A DNA stretch of 64,000 bases from Chitinophagales bacterium (GCA_013001465.1 JABDMM010000088.1:1-64000), one strand, 5' to 3'; positions 39,840 through 50,115 are shown, counted from the stretch's first letter. Notes: generated by a model from the sequence alone, not told the origin. Made by a program: numbers and translations.

Positions 39840-42800
39840 GTGTTTAGAATTGCGATAATTATTCTCTTCATTTGCTGTTTTGCAGATCTTTCAGCCCAAA
39901 ATGTATCTCTTACCTTTAAAGTGGATATGACGAATGAGTCTGTATCTCCAAACGGTGTCCATATCGCCGGTACTTTTCAACAGGCTGCAGGATACAGTGC
40001 CAATTGGGATCCCGGAATAACACCATTATCCGATCCTGATGGCGATCTAACCTATGAGTTAACTGTCTCACTTCCACCAGGAACTTATTTATACAAATTT
40101 GTCAATGGTGATTCCTGGGGTGACAAACCTGAGTTACCTCCTTCTGAGTGCTCATTAAACGATGGTGGTGGGAATTTCAACCGACAAGTCGCAGTTGGCT
40201 CTTCCGGTTTCAACCTTCCGGCTGTGATGTTTGATTCCTGCAACGCGATCATTCGATTTATTGTTAATCTCGATGGGAACCCCGTTTCTCCTAGCGGCTT
40301 GCATGTGATGGGAGATTTCCAAAGCGCTGCCGGATTCACTTCGGATTGGGACCCCTCAAGTATCGAACTTCAGGATGGAAATGGCGATGGAACTTACGAG
40401 GTTGAAATTCAGCTACCTCCCGGAACCTATCAATATCTATATGTAAATGGGAACACTGGTCCTGAGGCCGAAAGCCCACCTGCATCGTGCACTGCTGACG
40501 ATGGCAATGGAAATTACTATCGAAATATAACCGTTGCCAGAGGTCTTAACCAAACACCAATATATTGCTACAATAGCTGCATTGTTTGCGATCCTTCATT
40601 TTCAACTAACTATAATACATACTGGTGGAACGATGTGGTTTTCTATGAAATTTTTGTGAGGTCCTTCTACGACAGCGATGGCGATGGAATTGGAGATTTC
40701 CAGGGTCTTATACAGAAACTGGACTATCTCAATGATGGTGACCCCAATACAGATTCAGACTTAGGAATTGGTGGTATCTGGCTTATGCCCATAATGGAAT
40801 CACCAAGTTATCATGGATACGATGCTACAGACTACGAGGCTATCGATCCGGATTATGGTACAATGGCGGACTTTGAGGAGTTTATCGATTCTGCACATGC
40901 CAGAGGTATAAAAGTGATCCTTGATTTCATGATGAATCATTCTTCAGACCAACATCCGTGGTTCACTCAGTCTGCCAATAATCAAAACAACTATCGTGAC
41001 TGGTATGTTTGGTCGCCCAATCATCCCGGCTTTAATGGACCTTGGGGTCAGAATGTATGGCACAACTATGGCGGATCCTACTATTATGGTTTGTTCTGGA
41101 ATGGGATGCCTGATCTGAATTTCAGCCACCCACCGGTTAAAACAGCCATATTCAATGCCACCACTTTTTGGATGAATAAAGGCGCCGATGGCTTTCGACT
41201 AGATGCAATTAAATATCTTGATGAAGACGGTTCGCTTTTGGAAAACACTCCGGAAACGTATCAGCTTCTAGAGGATTTTAATACTCATTATAAAGGAGTC
41301 GATGCAGATGCCTTTACAGTGGGAGAAGTTTGGTCGAATACTGCATCTATTGTTCCTTACGTGCAAAATGACCGACTCGATGTTTGCTTTGAGTTCGATC
41401 TGGCAGGTTCTATCATCAATGGAGTGAATTCCCAATCAGCAATTCCGATGGAAGCGCAAATTCAAACCGTCCAGTCGTCTTATTCAAAGCTTCAGTATGC
41501 TACTTTCCTGACGAACCATGATATGGACAGGATCCTAAACCAGATGGGTGCAGATATTGATAAAATGAAGCAAGCGGCAGCGATCTACCTTACGCTTCCG
41601 GGGATTCCTTTTGTTTATTATGGAGAAGAGATCGGGATGATGGGAAGCGGGGCGCACGAAAATATCCGCACTCCCATGCAATGGTCAGCTGGAAGCAATG
41701 CTGGGTTTACAAGTGGATCACCTTGGTATGGGGTTGGCAGTAATTATCCCAGCAATAATGTCGGAACCATGGATAGTGATCCTAACTCCCTTCTTTCACA
41801 ATATAAAACTTATATCAAGATCAGAAATGAAAATGAACCTTTGAAGAAGGGTTATCTTTTGCTTCTCGACGAAGTTGGAGACAATGTGATCAGTTACATG
41901 AGAGTGTTTAATAATGAGGCAGTAATTTTCCTTGGCAATTTAAGTGATCAACCTTCTTCACCACAACTAACGCTCAATGCTTCTTCATTGACCCCTGGAA
42001 ACTACTATGTCAATGATCTGTTAACTGACTCCACCATCGGAAACCTTACTATCAATACCAATGGTGGATTCACATCATGGCAACCATTGAGTATGAGTGC
42101 AAGAGCAAGTAAGGTCTATAAAATTACGCAGGAATGTCCGGAGCCTAATATTTTTAGTTCTCCCGTTACTCCTACCACCGCTCAGCTGAACTGGAGTAAT
42201 ATTCAGGACAATAGCGGATATCAGATCAGAGGCAAACTAATAAGCTCAAGTAATTGGATATACCTAGATCAGGCTACTGGTAACACACAATATAATGCTA
42301 TCGGACTTTCAAAAAATAAATGGTATACCTGGCAGCTTCGTACTTTTTGCAACAATGATGCAGACACCTCGAACTGGAGTATCGCCGACACATTTCTCAC
42401 AAAGTGTCAAACACCAACTAATATATGGGCAAGCGATATCACTAATACTTCCGCAAAGTTAAACTGGGCAAATGTTCCTGGAGCCCTGGGTTATTATGTT
42501 GCGGGTCAGAAGCTCGGTAATAGCCAGTTAATTAAACTTCCTGTAAACGGTGGGAACAGCAGCAATTTAAATGTCAACGGACTCGCTACATCAAGCAGTT
42601 ATTATTGGGGCGTACAAGCGGTATGCAATAAAGGAAGTTCATTTTACACTTCACCGGATACATTTACAACCTTAAGCAGTTCATCGCAGTTAAGAGATAC
42701 TACAATTTCTGTACAACCGAATCCGGTCAATAATATCATAACCATTAGATATCCAAACACAGATCATGCTCAATTTTTTATCTCAAATAGTAAGGGAAAT

Positions 42801-42923
42801 ATCATGTTCCGTGAAAGTTTATCGGAAGAATTGATCAGCAAGGTCGATGTGAGTTCCTGGGCAACGGGATTGTACATAGTAAGGATCGGTGATCAAAGTA
42901 AGAAGTTTATAATTTTAAGGTAA
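39840..42923 (+). CDS. Secreted GH13 alpha-amylase with two N-terminal starch-binding-like modules, Fn3-like domains and T9SS sorting domain (GTG start)
   Basis: VKVILDFMMNHSSD, GFRLDAIKYL, TVGEVW, FLTNHDMDR (GH13 conserved regions); duplicated VSP(N/S)G(V/L)H(I/V)(A/M)G.FQ.AAG module. Confidence 0.92.
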   Translation: MFRIAIIILFICCFADLSAQNVSLTFKVDMTNESVSPNGVHIAGTFQQAAGYSANWDPGITPLSDPDGDLTYELTVSLPPGTYLYKFVNGDSWGDKPELPPSECSLNDGGGNFNRQVAVGSSGFNLPAVMFDSCNAIIRFIVNLDGNPVSPSGLHVMGDFQSAAGFTSDWDPSSIELQDGNGDGTYEVEIQLPPGTYQYLYVNGNTGPEAESPPASCTADDGNGNYYRNITVARGLNQTPIYCYNSCIVCDPSFSTNYNTYWWNDVVFYEIFVRSFYDSDGDGIGDFQGLIQKLDYLNDGDPNTDSDLGIGGIWLMPIMESPSYHGYDATDYEAIDPDYGTMADFEEFIDSAHARGIKVILDFMMNHSSDQHPWFTQSANNQNNYRDWYVWSPNHPGFNGPWGQNVWHNYGGSYYYGLFWNGMPDLNFSHPPVKTAIFNATTFWMNKGADGFRLDAIKYLDEDGSLLENTPETYQLLEDFNTHYKGVDADAFTVGEVWSNTASIVPYVQNDRLDVCFEFDLAGSIINGVNSQSAIPMEAQIQTVQSSYSKLQYATFLTNHDMDRILNQMGADIDKMKQAAAIYLTLPGIPFVYYGEEIGMMGSGAHENIRTPMQWSAGSNAGFTSGSPWYGVGSNYPSNNVGTMDSDPNSLLSQYKTYIKIRNENEPLKKGYLLLLDEVGDNVISYMRVFNNEAVIFLGNLSDQPSSPQLTLNASSLTPGNYYVNDLLTDSTIGNLTINTNGGFTSWQPLSMSARASKVYKITQECPEPNIFSSPVTPTTAQLNWSNIQDNSGYQIRGKLISSSNWIYLDQATGNTQYNAIGLSKNKWYTWQLRTFCNNDADTSNWSIADTFLTKCQTPTNIWASDITNTSAKLNWANVPGALGYYVAGQKLGNSQLIKLPVNGGNSSNLNVNGLATSSSYYWGVQAVCNKGSSFYTSPDTFTTLSSSSQLRDTTISVQPNPVNNIITIRYPNTDHAQFFISNSKGNIMFRESLSEELISKVDVSSWATGLYIVRIGDQSKKFIILR

Positions 42924-42958
42924 TGCTTGCATACGAGAATTTAAATTATTGAAAGTAA

Positions 42959-44014
42959 ATGGACAACCCTCTCCGGAGTTTGAAAAGAGTGGCCGAAATC
43001 ATTGGTAATGGGATCAGCCAAGTCGCTGAAAAATTTGATTCAGAAGATCCGCTTATAATTACACCTTATCGTGGTTTTGCGAATCATGAACAAATTTTCC
43101 TGAAAGGCAGGGTTTTGGAAGATGAAAATATATTTCAGGGTAAAACCGAAAGTCAGATCAGGAACATCATCAACAATCTGAAAAGATTTGAAACAGATGA
43201 AATACCTGAAGCTAACATCGTAATAAAATGCAACAGTCAAGAATTCGGGTGCAAATCGGATGTAGAAGGGTACTTTGTACTCAATGAAAAGTGGGATAGT
43301 CCATTAAAAGAAATTGCAAATGACTGGCTGGAAGCCGAAGTCGAACTACTCTACCCATTGAAAGAAAATGAAAGTAGAATTACAGCGAGAGCCGAGATTT
43401 TGTTTCCTTCCCGTAATTCCGACTATGGTGTGATAACCGACATGGATGATACGGTAATTCAAACACATGTCACGTCACTTTTTAGGCTGAAGATGCTCTA
43501 TACGACATTCCTGAAAAACGCACACCAACGCTTACCTATGGAAGGCACGGCTGAACTCTTTCAGTCGTTCGTAAAAGGTGGAGATGGTAAAAAAAAGAAT
43601 CCGATCTTTTATGTATCCCATAGTCCGTGGAATATTTATGATTTGCTTGAACAGTTTCTGGAATTGCAAAGATTCCCGAAAGGCCCGATCCTGTTGCGCG
43701 ATTATGGTATAACACCTTCAGGTCACTATGCTAATCATAAGATCGAATCTATTGCTACAATTCTGAAAATGTATCCTGAGTTACCATTTGTATTATTAGG
43801 AGACTCTGCGGAAGAAGATGCTGATTTCTATATTGATATAGCAAAAGAATTTCCAGATAGGATCAAAGCGATTTACATTCGTCAAACCCGGGATACCAAA
43901 AACGCACGTAGGATCAAGAAATTGATCGAGGGTAGCACGCATGTCGATGCTGTTCTTGTTCAATCTTCTGAAGAGATTAGAAAACATGCGGTTGCATGGG
44001 GTTTGCTGAGTTGA
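42959..44014 (+). CDS. App1-family phosphatase (DUF2183)
   Basis: VITDMDDTVIQTHVT, FYVSHSPWNIYDLLEQF, FVLLGDSAEEDADFY. Confidence 0.88.
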   Translation: MDNPLRSLKRVAEIIGNGISQVAEKFDSEDPLIITPYRGFANHEQIFLKGRVLEDENIFQGKTESQIRNIINNLKRFETDEIPEANIVIKCNSQEFGCKSDVEGYFVLNEKWDSPLKEIANDWLEAEVELLYPLKENESRITARAEILFPSRNSDYGVITDMDDTVIQTHVTSLFRLKMLYTTFLKNAHQRLPMEGTAELFQSFVKGGDGKKKNPIFYVSHSPWNIYDLLEQFLELQRFPKGPILLRDYGITPSGHYANHKIESIATILKMYPELPFVLLGDSAEEDADFYIDIAKEFPDRIKAIYIRQTRDTKNARRIKKLIEGSTHVDAVLVQSSEEIRKHAVAWGLLS

Positions 44015-44065
44015 ACTGAAAAGTGATGGAAAACACAAAGTAAAGCAACTACTAACCTTAGGGAT

Positions 44066-44794
44066 ATGAAAGGAATTCTGTACACCATTATCATTTTTAG
44101 CTTCCTCTCCTGCTCAAACTCTAAAAAGCGATCTCAAGGATTTGATGTTGGATATAAAGGTGCCTTGAAAAATATAATGCACAAAGGCGACCTAACAGCA
44201 AAGGTAAACTTGCTGGAGTTTGAGAACAGAAACAATTTTTATGCTTTAGGGGCGGTTGAAGATCTAAAGGGAGAAATTCTGATCCTGGATGGAGAGGCTT
44301 TCATATCGCAGGTAAAGGAGGATAGATTGACAGTGACTAAGTCCTTCGATCTGAATGCAACTTTGCTGGTGTACACTACTATTGAAAGCTGGAGTAAATC
44401 CGAGATTCCCGGGGAGATCTTTAGTTATAGCGAACTCGAAAAGTATATATCGAAGGCAGCTATTGAGCATGGAATAGATATCGATAGACCATTTCCATTT
44501 TTGGTCGAGGGTACTGCAGAAACTGCAGCCTGGCACGTGATCAACTGGAAAGATGGGGATACGGAACATACTCACGAGAAACATATAAACTCCGGTTTAA
44601 AGGGAAGCCTCGAAAACGAGCGCGTTGAAATTCTGGGATTTTACTCCAAAAACCACCATGGTATCTTTACACACCATTCAACAAACATGCACTTGCATGT
44701 AAAAAGTAAAGAAAACAATGTTTCGGGTCACTTAGACGACTTATCTTTAGGAAAAGATATGATCCTAAAACTTCCGATGATAAATGAATTATAA
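44066..44794 (+). CDS. budA: Acetolactate-decarboxylase-like lipoprotein
   Basis: NNFYALGAVEDLKGEILILDGEAF; C-terminal THHSTNMHLHVKSKENNVSGHLDDL; N-terminal lipobox FLSC. Confidence 0.8.
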   Translation: MKGILYTIIIFSFLSCSNSKKRSQGFDVGYKGALKNIMHKGDLTAKVNLLEFENRNNFYALGAVEDLKGEILILDGEAFISQVKEDRLTVTKSFDLNATLLVYTTIESWSKSEIPGEIFSYSELEKYISKAAIEHGIDIDRPFPFLVEGTAETAAWHVINWKDGDTEHTHEKHINSGLKGSLENERVEILGFYSKNHHGIFTHHSTNMHLHVKSKENNVSGHLDDLSLGKDMILKLPMINEL

Positions 44795-45212
44795 AAAAAC
44801 GATCGCCGGTAGTACTATAGCTTTCATAATAGCTTCGAGTTGTTGCTGGCTGCCGGCAGTAATAATAGCTATCGGAGGTGGCAGCGCATTGCTAGGGATA
44901 AGCAACGGTATTGAAAGCTTTAGCGGTGTTTTCATATTCATAGGTATCGGTCTTCTTGCTTTTGGTATATACCAATACTTAAAGCAACGCAACAGTATTA
45001 AAAGTCCTGATGTTATTCTCAATTCGGTGATCACCTGCCCTGAATGTGGTCATAAAAAAGAAGAGACCATGCCTACTGATTCCTGCCAGTTTCTTTATCA
45101 ATGCGAACAATGTAAAAAAATGCTGAAGCCAAAGGAAGGTGATTGTTGTGTCTATTGTAGCTATGGCTCAGTGGCATGTCCACCAATTCAATTAGAAAAA
45201 GAATGTTGTTGA
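44784..45212 (+). CDS. MerT-like transmembrane protein with C-terminal GDCCVxC Cys-rich domain
   Basis: N-terminal SSCCWLPAVIIAIGGGSALLG; C-terminal CPECGHKKEETMPTDSCQFLYQCEQCKKMLKPKEGDCCVYCSYGSVACPPIQ. Confidence 0.75.
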   Translation: MNYKKTIAGSTIAFIIASSCCWLPAVIIAIGGGSALLGISNGIESFSGVFIFIGIGLLAFGIYQYLKQRNSIKSPDVILNSVITCPECGHKKEETMPTDSCQFLYQCEQCKKMLKPKEGDCCVYCSYGSVACPPIQLEKECC

Positions 45213-45233
45213 TAGCATCAAATAAATGATCTC

Positions 45234-46211
45234 ATGAAGAAGATATTGCTCGCTGCTTTACTTTTCATAAATGGGTTAACGGCTTTCAGTCAGACAGCTT
45301 ACAATTGTGCTACTGATTTCTGGACGATAACCTCTGATGGTTTTATTCAGCAGTGGAGTATGGTTAATCGAACCATTACAGGCGGTGATACTATTTTATC
45401 CGGTGGAGGAACAAGTCTGAGTTTTTGTGGTGATAGCAGTGCTCCTACTTTTTTCTCGAATAGCTATACTCAGGTAGGGATCATCTATTACGATCAGGAT
45501 TCAGGATGGATCAATATCCCAAGAAACCATGTCGTAAATAATAACGGATGTCATAAGAATGACCACTTTTATATGCTTGAGGGTGCAGTAATTCAAGTGA
45601 TCAAATACTGGGATGGCCAAAAATCAATTACTATCGATTCCTTAAATGGTGAATTTTTTGCCGGAACACATGATATCGCTGTGGATACCGCTGGAAGAGC
45701 ATGGGTTTTTATGGGTGCAGCTCCCTCAAATGTCGATAGTGTAAAGGTTTATACTCGCAACGGGAAAATAGCATCATACGATATATCATTCAACATCACA
45801 GCAATTGGTTCTTTCTTTTTGAACGACACCTTATATATTGGGAGTGATCAAGACTCCATATATCCTGTGTTGATCGTAGGAAACTCTGCCTTGTTAGGAG
45901 AATCGATCTACTTTGCCAGCGCTACATTCACGGACATGGCAAGTTGCCAGAGGAATGAGGTTACAAACACTATAGTTGAATCTCAGGTCAACGACATAAA
46001 GTTATTTCCAAATCCAACAAGCGGAAAATTCAGTTTACCCACCATTTTTGAAGATTTCTTTATTTCAATTTATAATAGTGATGGTAACCTGATCACAACT
46101 AATCGTTCTTTAAATCAGGACCTCAATAATTATGCTGATGGGGTATACATTATACAGGTTGAAAATAAGAATGTGATACACCAATATAAAGTGGTAAAAT
46201 TGGGAAACTAA
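45234..46211 (+). CDS. Secreted T9SS-sorted hypothetical protein
   Basis: Signal peptide; C-terminal LFPNPTSGKFSLP...GVYIIQVEN. Confidence 0.75.
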   Translation: MKKILLAALLFINGLTAFSQTAYNCATDFWTITSDGFIQQWSMVNRTITGGDTILSGGGTSLSFCGDSSAPTFFSNSYTQVGIIYYDQDSGWINIPRNHVVNNNGCHKNDHFYMLEGAVIQVIKYWDGQKSITIDSLNGEFFAGTHDIAVDTAGRAWVFMGAAPSNVDSVKVYTRNGKIASYDISFNITAIGSFFLNDTLYIGSDQDSIYPVLIVGNSALLGESIYFASATFTDMASCQRNEVTNTIVESQVNDIKLFPNPTSGKFSLPTIFEDFFISIYNSDGNLITTNRSLNQDLNNYADGVYIIQVENKNVIHQYKVVKLGN

Positions 46212-46227
46212 GTTTGGTTTTGTAGAA

Positions 46228-46243
46228 TGCTCAATATCTCAAT
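46228..46243 (-). repeat. ATTGAGNN 8-mer x2
   Basis: TGCTCAAT ATCTCAAT on + (ATTGAGAT ATTGAGCA on -). Confidence 0.6.
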
Positions 46244-46267
46244 TCCTCTACCTCTTAATATTAAGAA

Positions 46268-47887
46268 ATGCTTTCTAAAGAAAAACAATCCAACCTGCGA
46301 AGCAAGCTATTCCGGCACCTTGACGGTATTGTCGTTGCTCCATCTGCATTTGCGTTGAAAGAAAATGGGATCACCGATTACTTGTTGGATCATGGAACAG
46401 CAGACTTATCAACGCTTTCTAAGGAATTCAATGCAAATGATGGATACCTTAATGTGGCATTGCGAACATTATGTTCCCAAGGATGGCTCTCCCAGCATGT
46501 AAACAACACAGAAGACCGAATTCAATACAAAACAAACAAACTTTCTGAAACAGCATTCGAACTATTTAAATGTTATGAAGAGGTAGTTGACCTATTGCAA
46601 ATGTCTGAGAGATACAGTCCGCGTAAGTTTGAAATGGAACCCTTCGTTAAGCTAGAAAGCCTGTTTAAGAATTACCGAAACAACTTTGGGATCGAGCTTT
46701 CTTCTGATACTGAAAAACGAAAAATTCAGGATCAGGTGATGATGCATATTGAAGGGATCATCGTTGGACCAACGCTTGTGCATCTGGGTATGTCGGGCAT
46801 GTTTCATAAATATTTTATGGAAACCAGATTCAAAGCAGAGGAATTTCATAAAGACCCTCTGGGATTTGAACGTTTACTCGACATTCTTACCGATTTGAAT
46901 TGGTTCACCAAAACCGGAGAGTCATTTGAGTTTACCGAAGAAGGAATGTTCTTTGCTAAAAGAGCCAGCGCTTATGGTGTAACCGTTTCTTATATTCCGA
47001 CATTAAGAAAACTCAACGAACTAATATTCGGAAATCCTCTGATACTGAAAGATACCGTCAAAGGCGAGGAAGAGAAACACGTTGATCGCGAAATGAATGT
47101 CTGGGGAAGCGGTGGTGCGCATGCTTCGTACTTTAAGGTGATCGATGAGATCATCATTGACTTGTTCAACAAACCAATTTCAGAGCAACCGAAAGGGGTT
47201 CTGGATATGGGATGTGGAAATGGAGCATTTCTACAACACCTGTTTACGGTGATCGAAAGTCAGACTCTTAGAGGAACCATATTAGACGAATACCCACTCG
47301 CTTTGATCGGGGTTGATTATAACGAAGCAGCGCTAAAAGCATCCAAGGAAAAATTAATCCAGGCAGAGATCTGGGCTAAGATCATGTGGGGTGATATAGG
47401 CAAGCCCGAATTATTGGCAACAGATCTTCAAGAGCGATATGGAATTGACCTTAAAGAACTTCTTAACGTTAGAACCTTTCTTGACCATAACCGGATATGG
47501 GAAGAACCCAAAAACACCACACGTTTAAGAAACAGCTCATCAAGCGGTGCTTATGCTTACAAAGGCAAAAGGCTCAATAACAATCTTGTCTCAGAATCGC
47601 TGAAACAGCATTTTAAAAAATGGGTTCCTTACGTTGAAAAATTTGGGTTGCTTCTCATTGAATTGCATACTGTAAAACCAGAACTCGTAGCACAAAATCT
47701 GGGCAAGACTGCCGCAACAGCATACGACGCGACACATGGCTATTCCGACCAGTACATCCTTGAGATCGATGAATTCATGCAAGTTGTTGAAGAAGCAGGG
47801 TTGACCTCTGATAAAGACAAGTTTAGAAAATTCCCGAATTCCGAACTTGCGACGGTCTCAGTTAACCTATTCAATAAAAGCGGTTAA
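46268..47887 (+). CDS. SAM-dependent methyltransferase, AprA-MT2-like
   Basis: VWGSGGAHASYFKVIDEIIIDLFN, GVLDMGCGNGAFLQHL (SAM motif I), VRTFLDHNRIW. Confidence 0.78.
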   Translation: MLSKEKQSNLRSKLFRHLDGIVVAPSAFALKENGITDYLLDHGTADLSTLSKEFNANDGYLNVALRTLCSQGWLSQHVNNTEDRIQYKTNKLSETAFELFKCYEEVVDLLQMSERYSPRKFEMEPFVKLESLFKNYRNNFGIELSSDTEKRKIQDQVMMHIEGIIVGPTLVHLGMSGMFHKYFMETRFKAEEFHKDPLGFERLLDILTDLNWFTKTGESFEFTEEGMFFAKRASAYGVTVSYIPTLRKLNELIFGNPLILKDTVKGEEEKHVDREMNVWGSGGAHASYFKVIDEIIIDLFNKPISEQPKGVLDMGCGNGAFLQHLFTVIESQTLRGTILDEYPLALIGVDYNEAALKASKEKLIQAEIWAKIMWGDIGKPELLATDLQERYGIDLKELLNVRTFLDHNRIWEEPKNTTRLRNSSSSGAYAYKGKRLNNNLVSESLKQHFKKWVPYVEKFGLLLIELHTVKPELVAQNLGKTAATAYDATHGYSDQYILEIDEFMQVVEEAGLTSDKDKFRKFPNSELATVSVNLFNKSG

Positions 47888-47889
47888 GT

Positions 47890-47914
47890 ATTGAGAAAAT
47901 TGAGTCATTGAGTA
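47890..47914 (+). repeat. ATTGAGNN 8-mer x3
   Basis: ATTGAGAA-A-ATTGAGTC-ATTGAGTA. Confidence 0.7.
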
Positions 47915-47924
47915 ATTTTATAAT

Positions 47925-48335
47925 ATGGAGGTTTTCTTTTACGGTTTGTTTATGGACATAGATCTTCTGGAGAAAAGAGGATTAAAGCCCTCTAATCCCA
48001 GAATGGCATGCTTAAAAAACTATGAGTTAAAAATTGGTGATCGGGCGACGCTTGTTCCCTGCAAGAATGAAAGATCATATGGAATTGTGATGACAATTGA
48101 TGAGGAAGCTATCAATAAACTTTATTCCGAATCGAGTGCAGCAGATTATATTCCGGAAGAGGTGACAGTAGTCACTGATTCGAATGATCCGGTGACTGCG
48201 ACATGTTACAATCTTCCTGTTGAATCACATAGTGGCAGCAATAAAAAATATGCACTATCATTATACAAATTGGCAAAACAAGAAGATTTTCCGGAAGAGT
48301 ATGTGAGTAAAATTAAAATGATAGCGGAATCTTAA
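47925..48335 (+). CDS. Gamma-glutamylcyclotransferase (AIG2-like) family protein
   Basis: VFFYGLFMDIDLLEKRG, YGIVMTIDEEAINKLY. Confidence 0.7.
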   Translation: MEVFFYGLFMDIDLLEKRGLKPSNPRMACLKNYELKIGDRATLVPCKNERSYGIVMTIDEEAINKLYSESSAADYIPEEVTVVTDSNDPVTATCYNLPVESHSGSNKKYALSLYKLAKQEDFPEEYVSKIKMIAES

Positions 48336-48396
48336 ACAAAAGCTTGCTTAAAATGATTTGTATTTTGAAGTAAGTTACACCTAAATAGATCATGAT

Positions 48397-48627
48397 ATGA
48401 AAAAATATCTCTCAACAACTGATATTACAGTCATTCTAATAACTGCAATACTATTTATTGTAGCATTATTCGTAAAGGGATTAACAAAAGAGATCCTTCT
48501 TGAAGCTGGAGTGCTTTTAGTTTCTGTTAAACTTATTTTAATGCATCACAAAGTTGCTTCAACTTCAGATAAAATATTAAAACAGTTGGATCAAATCAAT
48601 AGTAAACTTGCAGACAGCAACCGCTGA
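48397..48627 (+). CDS. Small membrane protein, hypothetical
   Basis: 76-aa ORF with two predicted TM helices. Confidence 0.5.
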   Translation: MKKYLSTTDITVILITAILFIVALFVKGLTKEILLEAGVLLVSVKLILMHHKVASTSDKILKQLDQINSKLADSNR

Positions 48628-48787
48628 ATAGAAAATATGTGTAACTAGAATATTCAGTAACTTAAAGTGAACGATCATACAAAGTCGCTGTGCATCATCT
48701 CTGAGTATTCTGTGATATAGATTCTGGGTACTGAAGATGTTGTTAATGGAATATTATATTAAAGCTATCTATAATAAAACAAACAAT

Positions 48788-49291
48788 ATGAAGATCACTT
48801 TGGGTACCTTTTTTCTTCTGTCTGCGCTCTTCTTATCATCTTGTAGTAATGCTCAAAATACAATTACACATGAGGACTTGAACATTGTAATAGGTGAATG
48901 GAGCGGAACACTAACCTATGTGGATTATAGATCAAACAAACCTTTCACAATGCCTTCAGATCTAATTGTTGAAAATGGAGGAAAAAAGAATCAGCTTTTT
49001 CTCTTCATTAGTTATCCTAACGAACCAAAAGCGAATAGTAGAGAGAAGATAAAGATCAATAAAAGCGGTTCTCAATTGAACAAAAAGGATGTAACGTCAA
49101 AACAAATAATGTCGAACGGCAATGTCCATATTACAATTGAGTATTCCGGAAAAGATAATGGTGAGAATGCAACGATCAGGAGTGTCTATATCATGGGAAA
49201 CAATCAGTTTATTATCCGGAAGGAAGTCAAATTTGAAAACTCAGAAGAATGGCTTGTTAGAAATGAATATAAGTATTCAAGAAAAAGTTAG
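48788..49291 (+). CDS. Hypothetical lipoprotein
   Basis: Start re-set to the internal ATG followed by signal and lipobox FLSSC. Confidence 0.6.
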   Translation: MKITLGTFFLLSALFLSSCSNAQNTITHEDLNIVIGEWSGTLTYVDYRSNKPFTMPSDLIVENGGKKNQLFLFISYPNEPKANSREKIKINKSGSQLNKKDVTSKQIMSNGNVHITIEYSGKDNGENATIRSVYIMGNNQFIIRKEVKFENSEEWLVRNEYKYSRKS

Positions 49292-49328
49292 AGTCCGTTA
49301 CTTGAAAATAATTTTCGAAAAGATAATA

Positions 49329-50105
49329 ATGAAATTTATACAATCTTGTTTCACTACCTTATTGGTCGTACTTTATTGTTTCGGGTGCATTACCAATTCG
49401 TTTTCACAATCATCACTTTTCAGTTTTGAAAAATATGTTAATGCTGATGGTGACACGTTGAACTACAGACAATTGATTTCCGATTATGATACAATATCTA
49501 AATATCCTCTGGTAATATTTTTGCATGGTTCCGGGGAAAGAGGTGACGATAACGAATCCCAGTTAAAATGGGGAGTCTTGAATTTTGCCAGCGATCGAAA
49601 TATGAAAATCCATCGTCCTATAGTCATTGCACCTCAATGCCCAAAAAATAAGATCTGGGCAAATTTTTCTTTTGATAATGGGTCACTTCAGCATAACTCT
49701 ACTGAACCCATGAAACTATTAAGAGAATTAGTTGATCAGATCATACTAGAACTACCCGTAGATACTAACAGAATATATATAACCGGTCTTTCCATGGGAG
49801 GATTTGGCACATTTGATGCAATTTCAAGATACCCGAATTTGTTTGCAGCGGCAGTACCCGTTTGTGGTGGAGGAGATGTTTCAAAGGCATCAGAAATTGC
49901 CCATATTCCTATTTGGATTTTTCATGGAGCTCTTGATGAGGCGGTTAGTCCGGTACATTCGCTAAATATGGTTAGTGCCTTATCAGAAGCTGGAGCTCAT
50001 CCCGGATTTACTTTATATCCTGAAACGGGCCATTTTTCGTGGGTCCCTGCTTATAGTGACACAATGATGATGGACTGGTTATTCAGACAACGCAAAAAGC
50101 ATTGA
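49329..50105 (+). CDS. Secreted esterase/phospholipase-like alpha/beta hydrolase
   Basis: Signal peptide at the internal ATG; FLHGSGERGDD, ITGLSMGGFGTFD, FHGALDEAV. Confidence 0.85.
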   Translation: MKFIQSCFTTLLVVLYCFGCITNSFSQSSLFSFEKYVNADGDTLNYRQLISDYDTISKYPLVIFLHGSGERGDDNESQLKWGVLNFASDRNMKIHRPIVIAPQCPKNKIWANFSFDNGSLQHNSTEPMKLLRELVDQIILELPVDTNRIYITGLSMGGFGTFDAISRYPNLFAAAVPVCGGGDVSKASEIAHIPIWIFHGALDEAVSPVHSLNMVSALSEAGAHPGFTLYPETGHFSWVPAYSDTMMMDWLFRQRKKH

Positions 50106-50115
50106 ATGCCACGTA

